This document shows, one piece after another, positions 36,057 to 46,975 of a DNA stretch of 64,000 nt (positions are counted from its first letter, which is position 1; every line of letters starts with the position of its first letter). A program made the translations under genes and the position numbers. The stretch is from Heterocephalus glaber (Eukaryota > Chordata > Mammalia > Rodentia > Bathyergidae): the NCBI RefSeq assembly GCF_000247695.1, contig NW_004624848.1:2108213-2172212 (forward strand), written 5' to 3'. The notes below the pieces were generated by a model, which saw only the letters and a list, made by a program, of their open reading frames with translations, was not told the origin of the DNA and ran no database searches.

Positions 36057-37149
36057 TCTCATTTTTATTGATGAGAAATTACTTGTTCACCTTAAGCTTT
36101 CTCAAAAGCTTACTATAAAATATGCAGTGTTCTGAGATTGCTAGTAATATCTTAATCAAACACATCAAACTTAATTTTGTATACTGCTAGCATATGTTCA
36201 CTGTAGTGTATCACTCAAATAAAACATCTAATATGACTTACCAACTAAATATAATGACTATTTTAGTAAGAGAAATTCACTGATAAATATCTTTCACATG
36301 ATCATATTTGGTTTCCTGAAAAGACATTTCTTATTAGCAAGATTTAAAAGTCAGGTAGATACGGTTGTGGGTCACCTTCTGAAATGTCAGTCCCGCCTTT
36401 TTAAAAATCCCATTTCTGACCAAGGATAGAGTCCCATTAGATCCCTTGGTTGTTTGAATTCCTCCTTCTCCTGAAACAGATGAGACAGTCCACAAGATAC
36501 TAGGACAAACTGCTACCCGTCCACCCCGGGGTGTGAGATGTTCATCACTGAGGCTGTGAAGTTCTCCCTGAGAGGTGGTTGACACCATGGACAGCGCATC
36601 TGCGCGGCCTCCGCTCTTCCCCAAAGCAGTGGTTTCCCTGTTGGCTATGCAGCAGTGCTTCTGTGAAGCCCTGGAGGGTGTCCTGTCTTGTTGCTTGGAG
36701 TGTTGTATCTTCTTTAACAGGCTGGGAACTCCTGTCAAGTGAGAATCATTGTTTATTTTCTCTGTAAAACTTAAATGACCAATAGATACCTTTCTCAAAT
36801 CTTCCTTCTAGTTTTCTTTGGTCATTTGGGCTCCAGAAAATTCCCAATGAATATCAATAAAGACATTATAAAGTGCAAGTAATATTTCATTTTAATTAAT
36901 ACCATTGTGATATGTAGTTGAAGCTATTTCTACATCTTGAATGTAGTGTATATTCTAATACTAATAGTGCAGTGTGATATGATGATAACTAGCCATTTAA
37001 TAATCTATATGTTAAACTAAGGCAACATCAATCTATTCTAATGTAAAGTAAATGTAACATAGAATCAGTAACATGTGAATGGATGAAGAATGTGAGTTAA
37101 TTCCTTTTCATCCAGTATCTTTAGTTTTGCACCAAATGTCTGCAGGTTA
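36057..37149. other. Unique DNA with an unassigned 150-codon minus frame
   Basis: The minus strand is open from about 36798 to 36334 (Lys/Ser/Thr-rich, no recognised domain, with no ATG at its beginning). It has a higher CpG content than its surroundings at 36585-36620. I cannot name it. In AT-rich DNA a frame of this length can arise by chance, so it is recorded as unassigned. Confidence 0.3.
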
Positions 37150-37165
37150 GAAGACCCTATTCTGC

Positions 37166-37236
37166 TTAGTGGTGTTGTGCCTGCCTCACAAGTGTAAGAT
37201 TCTGAGTTCAATCCCTGGTACCTGAAAAAAACATAG
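37166..37236 (+). mobile_element. ID SINE, partial and diverged
   Basis: 'ttagtggtgttgtgcctgcctcacaagtgtaagattctgagttcaatccctggtacc' is an ID body lacking its first ~15 bases, subfamily B, with a short A tail. The flanks gaagaccctattctgc (37150-37165) and gaagatccaattctgc (37237-37252) match at 14 of 16 positions, a decayed target duplication. Confidence 0.85.
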
Positions 37237-37252
37237 GAAGATCCAATTCTGC

Positions 37253-38484
37253 CTACCCTCCCAGTGACAGGTTCCTGTGTTGTCACCACTGAGTGTTTTT
37301 ATATTGCCACTGTCTTCCACCAGCAAGGACCCACCCACCCAGTGTAACCCTCAACATTTCAGGTCTCACTGGGGAAAGACTCCAAAGGGAACAGAACTGG
37401 AGCACAGAAGTTGCTAAGTGTTTTCAAGTCTGAGAAGTCGGTGTGTGACCACAGGCACTGGCAGCATGAAGTGGAACAGTGGACAAAAATAAGAGGCTTC
37501 AAACACAGGATTCATAGGGTTTGTTGAGTAATTAAATCTGTGATGTTTGAGAGTAGGAAGGGGTAAGTCTGGCTTTAGGTTGCATATTACAACTGGATGG
37601 GGAAAGTAGACTTTCATTAAACTAGAAATCATGAGAGCGACCATGGTGATGTTTTTCTCAGAGGACTTAGAACTCTGTAAAACAATGCTGTAAACTTGCC
37701 AGATAGATTGTTTACTACAATTACAAGTCCTGGGAGCTCCTCAAAAAGGGGCTGAAGACAAAGTGTGAGACTTATCAGGAGGTAGGTGACAGGTACTGTC
37801 ATAGAAGGAGAACCTGGAACTGAGCAGTGTTTTGGCCCAGAACCTCTCTGACAACTGCAGACTTAAGAACAGGTGGATGAACAAGAGCCTGAGAAGAAGG
37901 TTGAGAAGGAGCAGCTGGAGAAATGGGAGACAGACCAGGAGCATCACAGTGCTCAAAGGATGGTTTGTCATCAAGGAGAATAGAGTTGTTGGCTGTCTTG
38001 CGCTTTTACTGTTACGGGATAGAAATCCCGCAAGAGTAGCGGCAGCTTCGAGTGGAGACATCTGGGAGCTCTGCAAGGCTGATCCCCTCTTCCCATTGCA
38101 CAGGCCCAGAACCAACCACTTGACACAAACAGCCACGGGTCTCTTTCAAAACAAGTTTTTAAAGTCTTTGAAATAAAAAAGAAATTTCTAACAGGCAAAT
38201 CTACCAAATCATGGCATTAGAAAATGTAGTTTGATCTCTTTCTTGATTTAATTTTATAACTGAATCATGAAAAAAACATGTTGCAGACATTCTGCACATT
38301 AATACATTTGGATTATTTTCTCTCAACCTTTGGAATCCTCAAACTAAACAAGACTGAGTTCACTGTTCACTTTGAAGTCACTGAATGATAAAATAAAGAT
38401 GGGAAAAAATCAAGCATCCAAGAGAGAGGAGAACAGAGTAACATAAAGAAAATAAAGGCACTAAGGAAACAGAACTTTAAATTT
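37253..38484. other. Unassigned DNA, possible old retrocopy
   Basis: 37740-38180 is GC-richer. It holds frames of 114 codons (plus, 37832-38176) and 131 codons (minus), and ends near 'gaaataaaaaagaaattt', which resembles a poly(A) signal. I recognise no parent gene. The rest is AT-rich unique sequence. Confidence 0.3.
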
Positions 38485-38500
38485 AAATAAGCAAGGGGCC

Positions 38501-38940
38501 TAGTTCTAGTCTTTGGCTGGTTGAAATCCAGTTTTACCAACACCATTTATTGAACAGGCTATCTTTTCTCCAATGAGGGCGATTGGCTCCTTTGCCAAAG
38601 ATGAGGTGGCTGAGTATGTCTGGAGTTGTTTCTGCATCTTCTAATCTATTCCACTGATCCTAGGGTCTGTTTCTTTGCCAGTACCATGCTGTTTTTATTA
38701 CAGTAGCTTTGTAATATAGTTTCAAGTTGGGGATTGTGATACCCCCGGCCATGTCTCTGTTGCCCAGAATTGCTTTTGCTATTCTAGGTTTCTTCTGCTT
38801 CCAAATGAATTTTTTGATTGTTTTCTCTAGTTCTGTGAAGTATATTGTTGGAATTTCAATCAGTATTGCATTAAAGCTACATAGTAGTTTTGGAAGTATG
38901 GCCATTTTCACTATATTGATTCTTTCTACCCAGGAACAAG
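38501..38940 (-). mobile_element. L1 ORF2 segment, inverted 5' half of a twin-primed L1
   Basis: The minus strand encodes an uninterrupted ORF2 segment of about 99 codons (38959-38660): …[20 protein letters not shown]…, …[18 protein letters not shown]…, …[17 protein letters not shown]…. This is the well-conserved region after the reverse transcriptase domain. It is the inverted 5' part of an insertion whose 3' part (38941-39639) lies on the plus strand. The preceding 16 bp (38485-38500) are the left target duplication. Confidence 0.92.
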
Positions 38941-39639
38941 GGAGTGCAGACTGATGCAACCACTGTGGAAATTCATATGGAGATACGTCAAAGAACTAGG
39001 ATTGGAAGTCCCATTTGACCCAGCTATTCCCCTACTGGGCATCTTCCCCAAAGAATTAAAAGAATCATACCACAGTGATATATGTGCACCTATGTTTATA
39101 GCAGCACAATTTGTCATAGCTAAGGATTAGAAACAGCCCAAGTGCCCATCAACTGGAAACTGGATAAAGAAGATGTGTTTTTTTTATAAAATGGAGCACT
39201 ACTCAGCCATAAAGAATGAGAAACTAGAATCATTTATAGCTAAATGGATGCATATTGAGGCCATACTCTTAAGTGAAATAAATAGGACACACATGTGTAA
39301 ATACCAAATAGTATCTCTAGTGTGAGAAACTGAAAGTGTAAATAAGGATGAAAATGATTAAAACAAATAATTGATAATTTGAAATAGGAAAAGTTCCAAA
39401 GGTGGAGGGGTGGTGGGAAGGGAAGAGAAGAGGGAAGAAAGGAAAGGAAAAATTATGAGAAAGAAAAAAAAATGGAAACAAAATCTATGTAAATAGGGAA
39501 GGGTTGGGGGTGAAGGGTGCATAGGTAATAGGGAAAAAAAATAAGAACTAAGATACATCATGTTCAGGTACAAACACCCAATGATAAATGTAAATGTATT
39601 GTATACCTAAAATGTACCAATTAATATATAAATTTAAAA
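38941..39639 (+). mobile_element. L1 3' end, copy 3 (sense half of twin-primed L1)
   Basis: Plus-strand ORF2 end and 3' UTR: 'gcaaccactgtggaaattc', 'cccatttgacccagctattcccc', 'cactactcagccataaagaatgag', then the same polypurine 3' UTR as copies 1 and 2 and a short A run. A perfect four-run G-quadruplex motif lies at 39496-39517. The right target duplication aaataagcaaggggcc (39640-39655) matches the left one at 38485-38500. Confidence 0.92.
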
Positions 39640-39655
39640 AAATAAGCAAGGGGCC

Positions 39656-41147
39656 ATCTGCCTTAGACTATCTCCATGTTTCAAGCTCCACTATAAATTG
39701 CATCCTAATTCAGAGGCTGTGTGTTCTGTAACAGAAAGCTAGATCTGAGCCAATCAGAGCAGCCATCCTTCTGCCAATCATGGACAACCACGTGATATAG
39801 ACCAGGTGATTCAGACTCTGCCCCAATGAGGGAAACTTCCAGTTGAAGTGGTCCATTCGTTTCTGCATTTTACTTTCATTTTTTGAATGTAAACACTGTC
39901 TATAAACATTGCCAGGAGGAATTCTCAGAACCTCTTTAGGTTCATTATCATGAAGCATGAATCGTTTCTACTCAAATCAGCTTTATTACAACAAAATTTA
40001 GTTAGCCTAAAGATTATCTTCTGTAGGACACTCTGAAAAGCTAATAAGACAAATCACGAATTTTTATTTTTTTTAAAAAAAAACCCTCTTCTATGTGTAG
40101 TAAGCTAAGTGGAAGGGATTCATCTATGCAGTTTAGTTTGAATTAAATGAAATGAAAGCCACTAAGAAGAAAATATATCTCTATCAAATTTCTATCTAGT
40201 AAACAGTCAACTCTGATCTTAGGGGAATAAGCAACAATTATGAAGAAAATTGCTATGGAACAATTAATAATGCTATTAATTTCCAAAATGCTGAGTAAAT
40301 GCTATAATCCCAAATTTACATCTGCTTGTGGTAGTGCAGTCAACAACCTAATAGTTTTTTAAAGACTTTAATCTGTAGCATTTAATAAAACTATTTTTAA
40401 AATATTTTCTCTATGTTTTGTTAACTATAAATATCAGGAGAGAAAAGTATGAATATTAATGTGCCCAGGAGTGTTAATATAAAACCTGCTATCCAACAAA
40501 TTCAAATGGATCTAGTCTAAAATATTACAGTTTTTGGAACAAGTTTGGTATGTTATATTTTTAGAATCTATGTAAAACAGGTTCCATCATTTCTTAAAAT
40601 ATTTTGTATTCTAGGTTATTGGTCTATTAATAATTTTGGCACCAAATATTTTGTTTTATGCCTTTAATATTTTATCATTATCCTATTTTATAGGCAACAT
40701 GAATTTTGGGATACTATTAGTTTAGCTGTTAGGTGATTCTCATAAAAACAAACAGTAAGAAAGTGTTTTCATACTTTCTTTCACTATATAGAAAATTTAA
40801 GTTTATCAAAAACTATCAATATCCGTACTTCATACACAGCAACCAACATGCATCGCTACAGTTCACACAGATAAAAAGTGTGTCCCTTGTCATGCAGCAT
40901 ATCGGGCTGGACTCTGTGAAAAAGGACTTAAGACATTATAGCTATCTACCAGGTGCCAGCCTATTTGGCAAGTTCAGAAATCACATGAACAAATCAGAAT
41001 GGAAAACCTTAAATCAGGCTGGTGTAATTCCCAGAGATCTCTCAAACTGAGTCACATATTTTTGTTGTTCTGCTTTCAGTATTCTGACACTGATTAAACA
41101 CACAGCCAGGGTCAGATACGACTTTTTTTAAATTGACAATGCACATA
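39656..41147. other. AT-rich unique DNA
   Basis: No gene or repeat recognised. The 105-codon frame at 40733-41050 has no family features. Confidence 0.4.
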
Positions 41148-41346
41148 CAGTGGTACCTTGGTCCACAAATGCTTTTGTTTGCAATTTGGTTCTCAAACCG
41201 GACAGTTGGGCAGAATTTTGCTTTTCTTTGCCAACTCTGCATGGGGTGATGAACAGGACCTCGGCCATCTTTTCCCACACAGGCACAAACACGGATCTTT
41301 TCTAGAATTGTAGAACAAATTAAGATTGTGAACCGAGGTACCCCTG
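41148..41346. mobile_element. Tigger-like (TcMar) MITE with terminal inverted repeats
   Basis: A 199-bp element starts cagtggtaccttggtccac and ends gtgaaccgaggtacccctg. These are imperfect inverted repeats (about 15 of 19 positions pair), flanked by TA on both sides (41146-41147 and 41347-41348). TA duplications and a 'cagtggtacc' terminus are the marks of pogo/Tigger-type non-autonomous elements. No transposase is present. Confidence 0.8.
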
Positions 41347-41348
41347 TA

Positions 41349-41807
41349 TTCCTCCTACACATATGTCCTTTGTGAAAGAAAATATATAATTTATAATTAT
41401 ACTTATATTCATATAAGTACAACTGTATGCACACCTTTAAATTTCAATGTATCACTTCCAACAATTCTTCTGTTTCTCTAGTGGGATTTTTCTCATTTTC
41501 TAATCAAGTTATGTCACGTCTTATTTTGGCTTCTTAAATCCAAAACCCCGCTGAGGTTTAGATCCCAACTCTCAGGTACTCGCAGTGTGTGGTACACACC
41601 GCCCCCTGCCAAGGGACAGTAGGTAAGGACTGTGTGAGTGAAAATGATCATAGTGTGTCGTGTGCATGTACAATTTGCCAATAATAACACTTGTTAATCT
41701 GTATAACAATTTTAAAAAGACCGGGGATGTTGCACATTCACTTTTTATTTCCACATAACATTTGTGTGAAATTAAAGTTACCTTTCTCAACAGTTGATAC
41801 TCAATTA
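41349..41807. other. Unique spacer
   Basis: No gene or repeat recognised. Confidence 0.4.
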
Positions 41808-42030
41808 AGCCTTTTCTTTTTTTCTTTTTTTTTTCCTCTCTCTCTCTCTGCTCTAGGAATTGAACCTAGGCCCTTCATACTGAGCTACATCCCCAGGCCT
41901 TTTTCCATATTTTTATTTTGAGAGAGAATCATACCAAGTCGCTAAGTTGCACAGGCTGGTCTCAAAGCTTGTGACTCTCCTGCCTCAGCCTCCCAAGTGC
42001 TGCTATTACAGCCACCATGGCTGGCTCTAA
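41808..42030 (-). mobile_element. B1-dID SINE, antisense
   Basis: T/CT-rich tail (41812-41850), dID half ('aggaattgaacctaggcccttcatactgagctacatccccaggcc'), T-rich linker, and antisense B1 ('agtcgctaagttgcacaggctggtctcaaagcttgtgactctcctgcctcagcctcccaagtgctgctattacagccaccatggctggc'). Confidence 0.88.
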
Positions 42031-42114
42031 CTTTTTCTTTCTAATCATAAGGCACAGAGGAACAGTGTGATAAATTTCATTACCTAAAATGAGAAACTCT
42101 TAGATTATATCATA

Positions 42115-42214
42115 GGGCCAGGGATTTAGCTCAGCAGCACTGCACCTGCCTCTCAAGCGCAAGGTCCCGAGTTCAATCCCTGGTACCAAAACAAAACAAA
42201 ACAAAAAAAACTAA
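42115..42214 (+). mobile_element. ID SINE with target-site duplication
   Basis: Subfamily B ID ('gggccagggatttagctcag...cctgcctctcaagcgcaaggtcccgag...ctggtacc') with an 'aaaac' repeated tail. The repeats attatatcata (42104-42114) and ataatatcata (42215-42225) are a target duplication with one mismatch. Confidence 0.92.
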
Positions 42215-42289
42215 ATAATATCATACACAAAGTACAAGGCAAGCAGTATATATAATACTTTGTAGATTTTTGCAGGTGAAATAAAATAT

Positions 42290-42710
42290 TACAAGATCAT
42301 AATGTTAAGTGAAACACACACACAACCTTAAATATCACACAATTTCTCTTATATGAGAAACCCAGAGTTAAAAATAATGAACAAAGTAAAAGATAGATAA
42401 TAGGATGTGGGGAAGAAAGATCTTTCTCAAAGGAGAAGGGTACAGAGAGATGGAGCAAGGGAGAGGAGAAGGAGGGAGGGGCTGAGAAGAAGAACTTGGG
42501 CTGTGTTATGTACGCATCCCAGCTCTGCACAAGCAGTAGGAATACTACGTGCTATGAACGAACATGTAGAAAACCAAAGGAATGGCATCAAGAAATCGGG
42601 GGGGAGAGGAAGGGGTGGAAAGGGAATTAAGCTGTGTTGTGTGCATGGACCACTTCCCCCAAGGAATTTTATACTAAACACATGCACATAAAATAAAATG
42701 TAAAAACAAC
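42290..42710 (+). mobile_element. L1 3' UTR fragment
   Basis: The sequence 'catcataatgttaagtgaaac'-type L1 end, 'cacaatttctcttatatgag' and a purine-rich 3' UTR ('gagagaggagaaggagggagg' type) end in 'aaaataaaatgtaaaaac'. It differs from copies 1-3 and looks like an older subfamily. Two imperfect internal phrases ('gctgtgttatgtacgcat' and 'gctgtgttgtgtgcatgg') sit about 120 bp apart, which may indicate an internal duplication. Confidence 0.6.
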
Positions 42711-43329
42711 TACTCTAAATTAGTAAGAGAAGCAATGATATTTCACTTGCTGTAAATACAGCTTGTTTGCATTTATCTTTATAAATATTAAATAATGATT
42801 TGTCACAAAACCAAATTATATCATAAACTTGAGTGGGATTCTTTTAAGTCGCTATAAGCCTTCATTTGCTCTTTATTTTGTTTGTTCTTTTTTTTTTTTC
42901 TTTTAGAATGGATCTCTTTATTTTCTGATTTATTTCTAAGAATTTCTGAAGTGTACCAAATAATTACTGAATGGCAACTAGTCCGATCACATTTCCAAAA
43001 TGAATTGAACCTCTGATCCTTTAGTTTCATAAACTTTTTGTTATTTTTCTAAAAATTATGTTTTAAGAGTAGTGCTGGTAGTGGATGTGCTTGGTAAATC
43101 CAGTTGGAAATATTGGGTCATCTGGGACTAATATTGCAGAAGTGAATGATTTCTTTTTGAATTCATATCTTAAAAACAGGCGATTTCTTATATGAAAAAA
43201 ATAGAGGACTTTCAATATTCAGCCTATTTTTCTTTATTCCTGCCTGTTTGTCTACTGTCGCTGCTCTTTTAGATGTTCCCTCAATATGTCCAGGAAATGG
43301 ATTTACTTTGTAAGAGGCCTGTGGCAGAG
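42711..43329. other. AT-rich unique DNA
   Basis: A T-run at 42888-42899. Nothing else recognised. Confidence 0.4.
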
Positions 43330-43450
43330 AAAGTTCAAGTCCAGCAGCAAGGCTGTCTCAAAATAAAACATTTTAAAAAGGATTGGGAGATAAGGCTCAG
43401 TGTGAAGCCCCTTGGCCCAATCCCCAGTTCCCCAATACTGCAAAAATCAA
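43330..43450 (+). mobile_element. B1-dID SINE, 5'-truncated
   Basis: The end of B1 ('agttcaagtccagcagcaaggctgtctcaaaataaaa') is followed by the dID half ('aaggattgggagataaggctcagtg...ccttggcccaatccccagttcc'). A (GA)n run follows at 43452-43475. Confidence 0.7.
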
Positions 43451-44929
43451 CAGAGAGAGAGAGACAGAGAAAGAGACTGACATGGAGTACACAAAGCCAA
43501 GGTTTCAACCCCTCTTACAAGGTCCACAGTGGGCCCGGCCACTGGGTCCACCTGATTATTTGTCTCCGTTGAGTGTGCAGAAGGGTATCTGACAGCTCAA
43601 CCTGTTGACTCACTCTTTGATATTGACTTTCTCTGCTGGTCTTAGAGGGGCAGAGGTACTTTGGGCCTCCCTGACTGGACGTTGTCTGGTGAATGTGTTC
43701 ACTTCTGCGCTGGGGGAGGCAATGGTTGACACCAGCAGTAGATCAGAAAGGCTTCCCCCATGAGTCCTGTTCAGAGTGCCCCATTGCTCTGACCCAGCAA
43801 GACCGGAAGTCCTAGTGCAATATATGTCCTCTATTTTCTCTGCCTGGTAATAGGTAGATAGTGGAGGAGAAAGACATTTAAGAAGTATGGAGCCAGAAAC
43901 AAGTATGTGGATTTGTTGTTTTAATTGGGAACTTAAAATTGTAAGTGGAGAATTTTTTTCTCATCATTGTCTACCATACAGTTTTTCTCTTGTCTAGAGT
44001 ATGTTCAGTAATGTAACCCGTGCAACTGTCAATTCTCCGTACATGGAGATATTTTGAGAATCTCCTGAATGTACTGGGTCACTCCTGTGCCTGTTGGGGA
44101 TGTACCCATAATAATTCTGCAGATAGAAGCTGTTGCCTCTAAATGACCCGGCAGGTTTTATTCACTTTGACCTGCATGAACTTGTGGCCCCTGTGATGTC
44201 TGACACATCTGTCCTCACAGTGCCACCTGAGCCCAAAGGAACTAGCAATGCAAACATGTGCTGGAAAGAACAACACAGCCATAAAAAGTGTCATTGATAA
44301 ACTTCCTGTACATATTTACCCATGGGCCTACACATGCCATACGAGACTCACTTGGCTCAGTAACTCATTGTTCAATATGGCGGTGAGGCCACTAAAACAT
44401 GTGTATTTCTTCACTGTATCACTTATATCCAGGTTAAGTTTACATGTGGTTCAGAATTATTGATCAAAACAAAGTTCAGAAAAACCATACATGTGCCTAC
44501 TGAAATTTATATTGTTCACACGACTTTCTGAATTTTGCTGTGTGTAGTAGTTGTAAATTTTTAAGTCTATAATTTGTTGTGATTTCTCATTCGAAACATT
44601 CGCTTTTTTCTTAATTTGCAGTTTTTTTCTTGAAAAAATTACAAATCATAAAATGAACATTTACGTACAGGAATTTCTTCCAGATAACCAAAAAGTACTC
44701 TCCAGTGTTAATGAAAGCATTGTGAAAAGACACAGGGAAGGAGCTTACTTTTCAGAGCTTGAAAAAAACCTTTAAATCCCTTTGCTTTTTGCTCTTTTTT
44801 TCTATAGTGAATAAAGTGAATAAACCCTCACTACTTTTGATGATATATAATTTTCATAATAATTATAGTTAAGTCCCCTGGATACTTAAGTCATCTTTTT
44901 CCTCTCTTGTGGGTCTTCTGGAGGTGTGA
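43451..44929. other. Unassigned intergenic DNA
   Basis: 43500-44230 is of mixed composition and may contain old LTR sequence, but I cannot place it. The rest is AT-rich. Confidence 0.35.
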
Positions 44930-45245
44930 TCAGAAATTCAGCGAATGCTTCCTTTGGGTTCCATAATATTAGGATCTGCACTCCCCTCCTTGGCCAGGTC
45001 TGTCACTGCACAACTTCTGCATTCTTCCTCAAGGTCCAAATGACCTTGAAATCTAAACATCTTCAGTTGGTTCAGGACATTGAGGCACCTGGGCCAGCAC
45101 AACTGAAGATATAAGAAGGCTCCCTGAACTCCTTCAGAAAGTGGCAAGAACTTTGGGATAAGTGTGCTCGAAGCTGGGGGAGTTTCTGAGGGGGACTAAA
45201 GGCAATGTATCTTTCACTGTCATAGTTTTCACACTAAAATTCACT
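44930..45245 (+). pseudogene. Mariner-family transposase remnant
   Basis: The plus strand reads …FFLKVQMTLKSKHLQLVQDIEAPGPAQLK… (within 44926-45114), then 'ctccttcagaaagtggcaagaactttgggataagtgtg'. This matches the same C-terminal transposase region as the pair at 34500-34990. It is interrupted by stops. Confidence 0.75.
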
Positions 45246-45269
45246 GTGGTTTGGATCACAGTTCTTTGT

Positions 45270-45428
45270 GTGTGGGGTGTGTCTGTAGGGGGATGAGACA
45301 GGATTCTGCTTTGTAGCTCAGGTGGGCCTTGAACCCACTATGTAGGTTGGTCTCAAACTCCCAGCAATTCTCCTCCCTCAGCCTCCCAGCGCTGGGATTA
45401 CAGGTGCATGCCACCACACCTCGCCATT
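45270..45428 (-). mobile_element. B1 SINE, antisense
   Basis: Antisense B1: 'gagacaggattctgctttgtagctcaggtgggccttgaaccc', 'ggttggtctcaaactccc', 'cctcagcctcccagcgctgggattacaggtgcatgccaccac'. The 'ggctggtcttgaactc' part appears twice, suggesting an internally duplicated or quasi-dimeric B1. Confidence 0.85.
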
Positions 45429-46679
45429 TCACAACTTTTATATGTGTTTAGGTGAGTAATGTTTGTGAGGGAAAGCTGTTTAATAATATGCATTCAGAAG
45501 TAATTGATGCATTTTTGGAATAATCTGTGAGCTCCTGTCTTAGTGACTCCAATTTATAATCAATATCACCCAGACTGGTGATGAAAAGAGAAGAACATTT
45601 ATTATACATTTGATATCTATTAAAAAGGAAGAGGCCAGTTGCCTCTAGGAGATGCTTAAACAAGGTCACGTTTCTGGTTTCATCTTGTATAAACTATTCA
45701 CACCTGCTGGAAGAATTTTGATTACTTTTTTCTATTATTCTGAATAGAAACAATATTTTCCTTTCCCAATATCTAGAAAGAGCAATGCATGTGTTGTAAA
45801 TCACAGTACCCAGTAAGATTCTTAACACAAGTCTTGTAAATGAGTCACAAGATCCAATTCCATTGTTCACTCTGGACAAATCTGAACTAGCAGCCGTCCA
45901 TCAAATGTGACAATCTATACTGTGTACTGTGAAAAGGGGAAAACAGGCCCCTCTAAATATCCTTATCTGCCTCTACAGAGTTCATTGAAACCATCAAACT
46001 GGTTGCAACTCTGTTTTCACAGTAATGAAGAAAACCCCCTGAGCTCTAAGTTCTCATATCTGCTACTCATACAGCGTGTTAGGTGCACTGTGTCTCTGAG
46101 CATCCTGATAAAACCTTGCAGTGTAATTTAGCTATTGTCTGAAGTGTACAAACCATGGGAGCCACACTTGGAGACACATCTTGGCTTACCAGTTGTTATC
46201 CCAATGGTGTAATAAAAATGCCAATTCTGACATTCTATTTGTTAGCCGCACAAGTTTGAAAGAAGAAAGAAGAAAGCATTTGGATTTAACTTCTGTCCCC
46301 TCTGGGCTCACTTGCTGACCAGCGTTAGATTTACCTCTGCTGCACACTAAGCCCTACAGATGGTGTGGTGTGTCTGAGGAAAAGAAAAATTTCCCTTCAG
46401 ATTAATTTTTAAAACCAGGTTATTCAGAAAAGGTTTGAAGGAAAGATTGACTGGCCAATTCTGCCATAACACAATGCTTATCTCCCCAGCAGCTCTGGTG
46501 GAAGCAGAGAACCAGCCACAAACCGCAAGCTCCATACAAGCCCAGCGAGCCCGGGCTGCTGCTCGGGACCACAGCAGTTTCAAGGGACAGACTGATACCA
46601 CCTGGCTGGCGGGAGTCCTCCCAGGCCCAGGCTGGGGTTACACCAAGGAGAAAGACACGGGAGGCGCTTCAAAGAGGCA
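45429..46679. other. Unassigned intergenic DNA
   Basis: 45450-46340 is AT-rich and featureless. 46470-46680 is GC-rich with several CpGs and may belong to the LTR that follows. Confidence 0.35.
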
Positions 46680-46975
46680 TGGTAACGTCAGGGGCCAGAC
46701 GCCATAGCGTCATGACTAACGTTGAGTCAGCTTTGTGTGTCACTGTTACAAACCACTGCAACACTGGATACAAAGCGGAAAAGACTCAGTGGTGTCCACT
46801 GTGTCGAGAGTTCCCTCTCAGGGTCAGTCAGGTGAGGGCAGAATCCTCCATGAGGAAGGAGGCCCCGCTCCTCTCTGAGGAACACCCAGGACACCAGCCC
46901 TCCCACCAAGCCCCGGGGTCACCCCTAGCCCACCCTGGGAACCAAGTGTTCAACACATAGCCCTTTGGGGGACAT
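46680..46975 (-). mobile_element. MaLR-type LTR, antisense
   Basis: Ends 'ggaaccaagtgttcaacacatagccctttgggggac', the antisense start of a MaLR LTR, preceded by a GC-rich LTR body. Frames of up to 93 codons within it are incidental. Confidence 0.5.
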
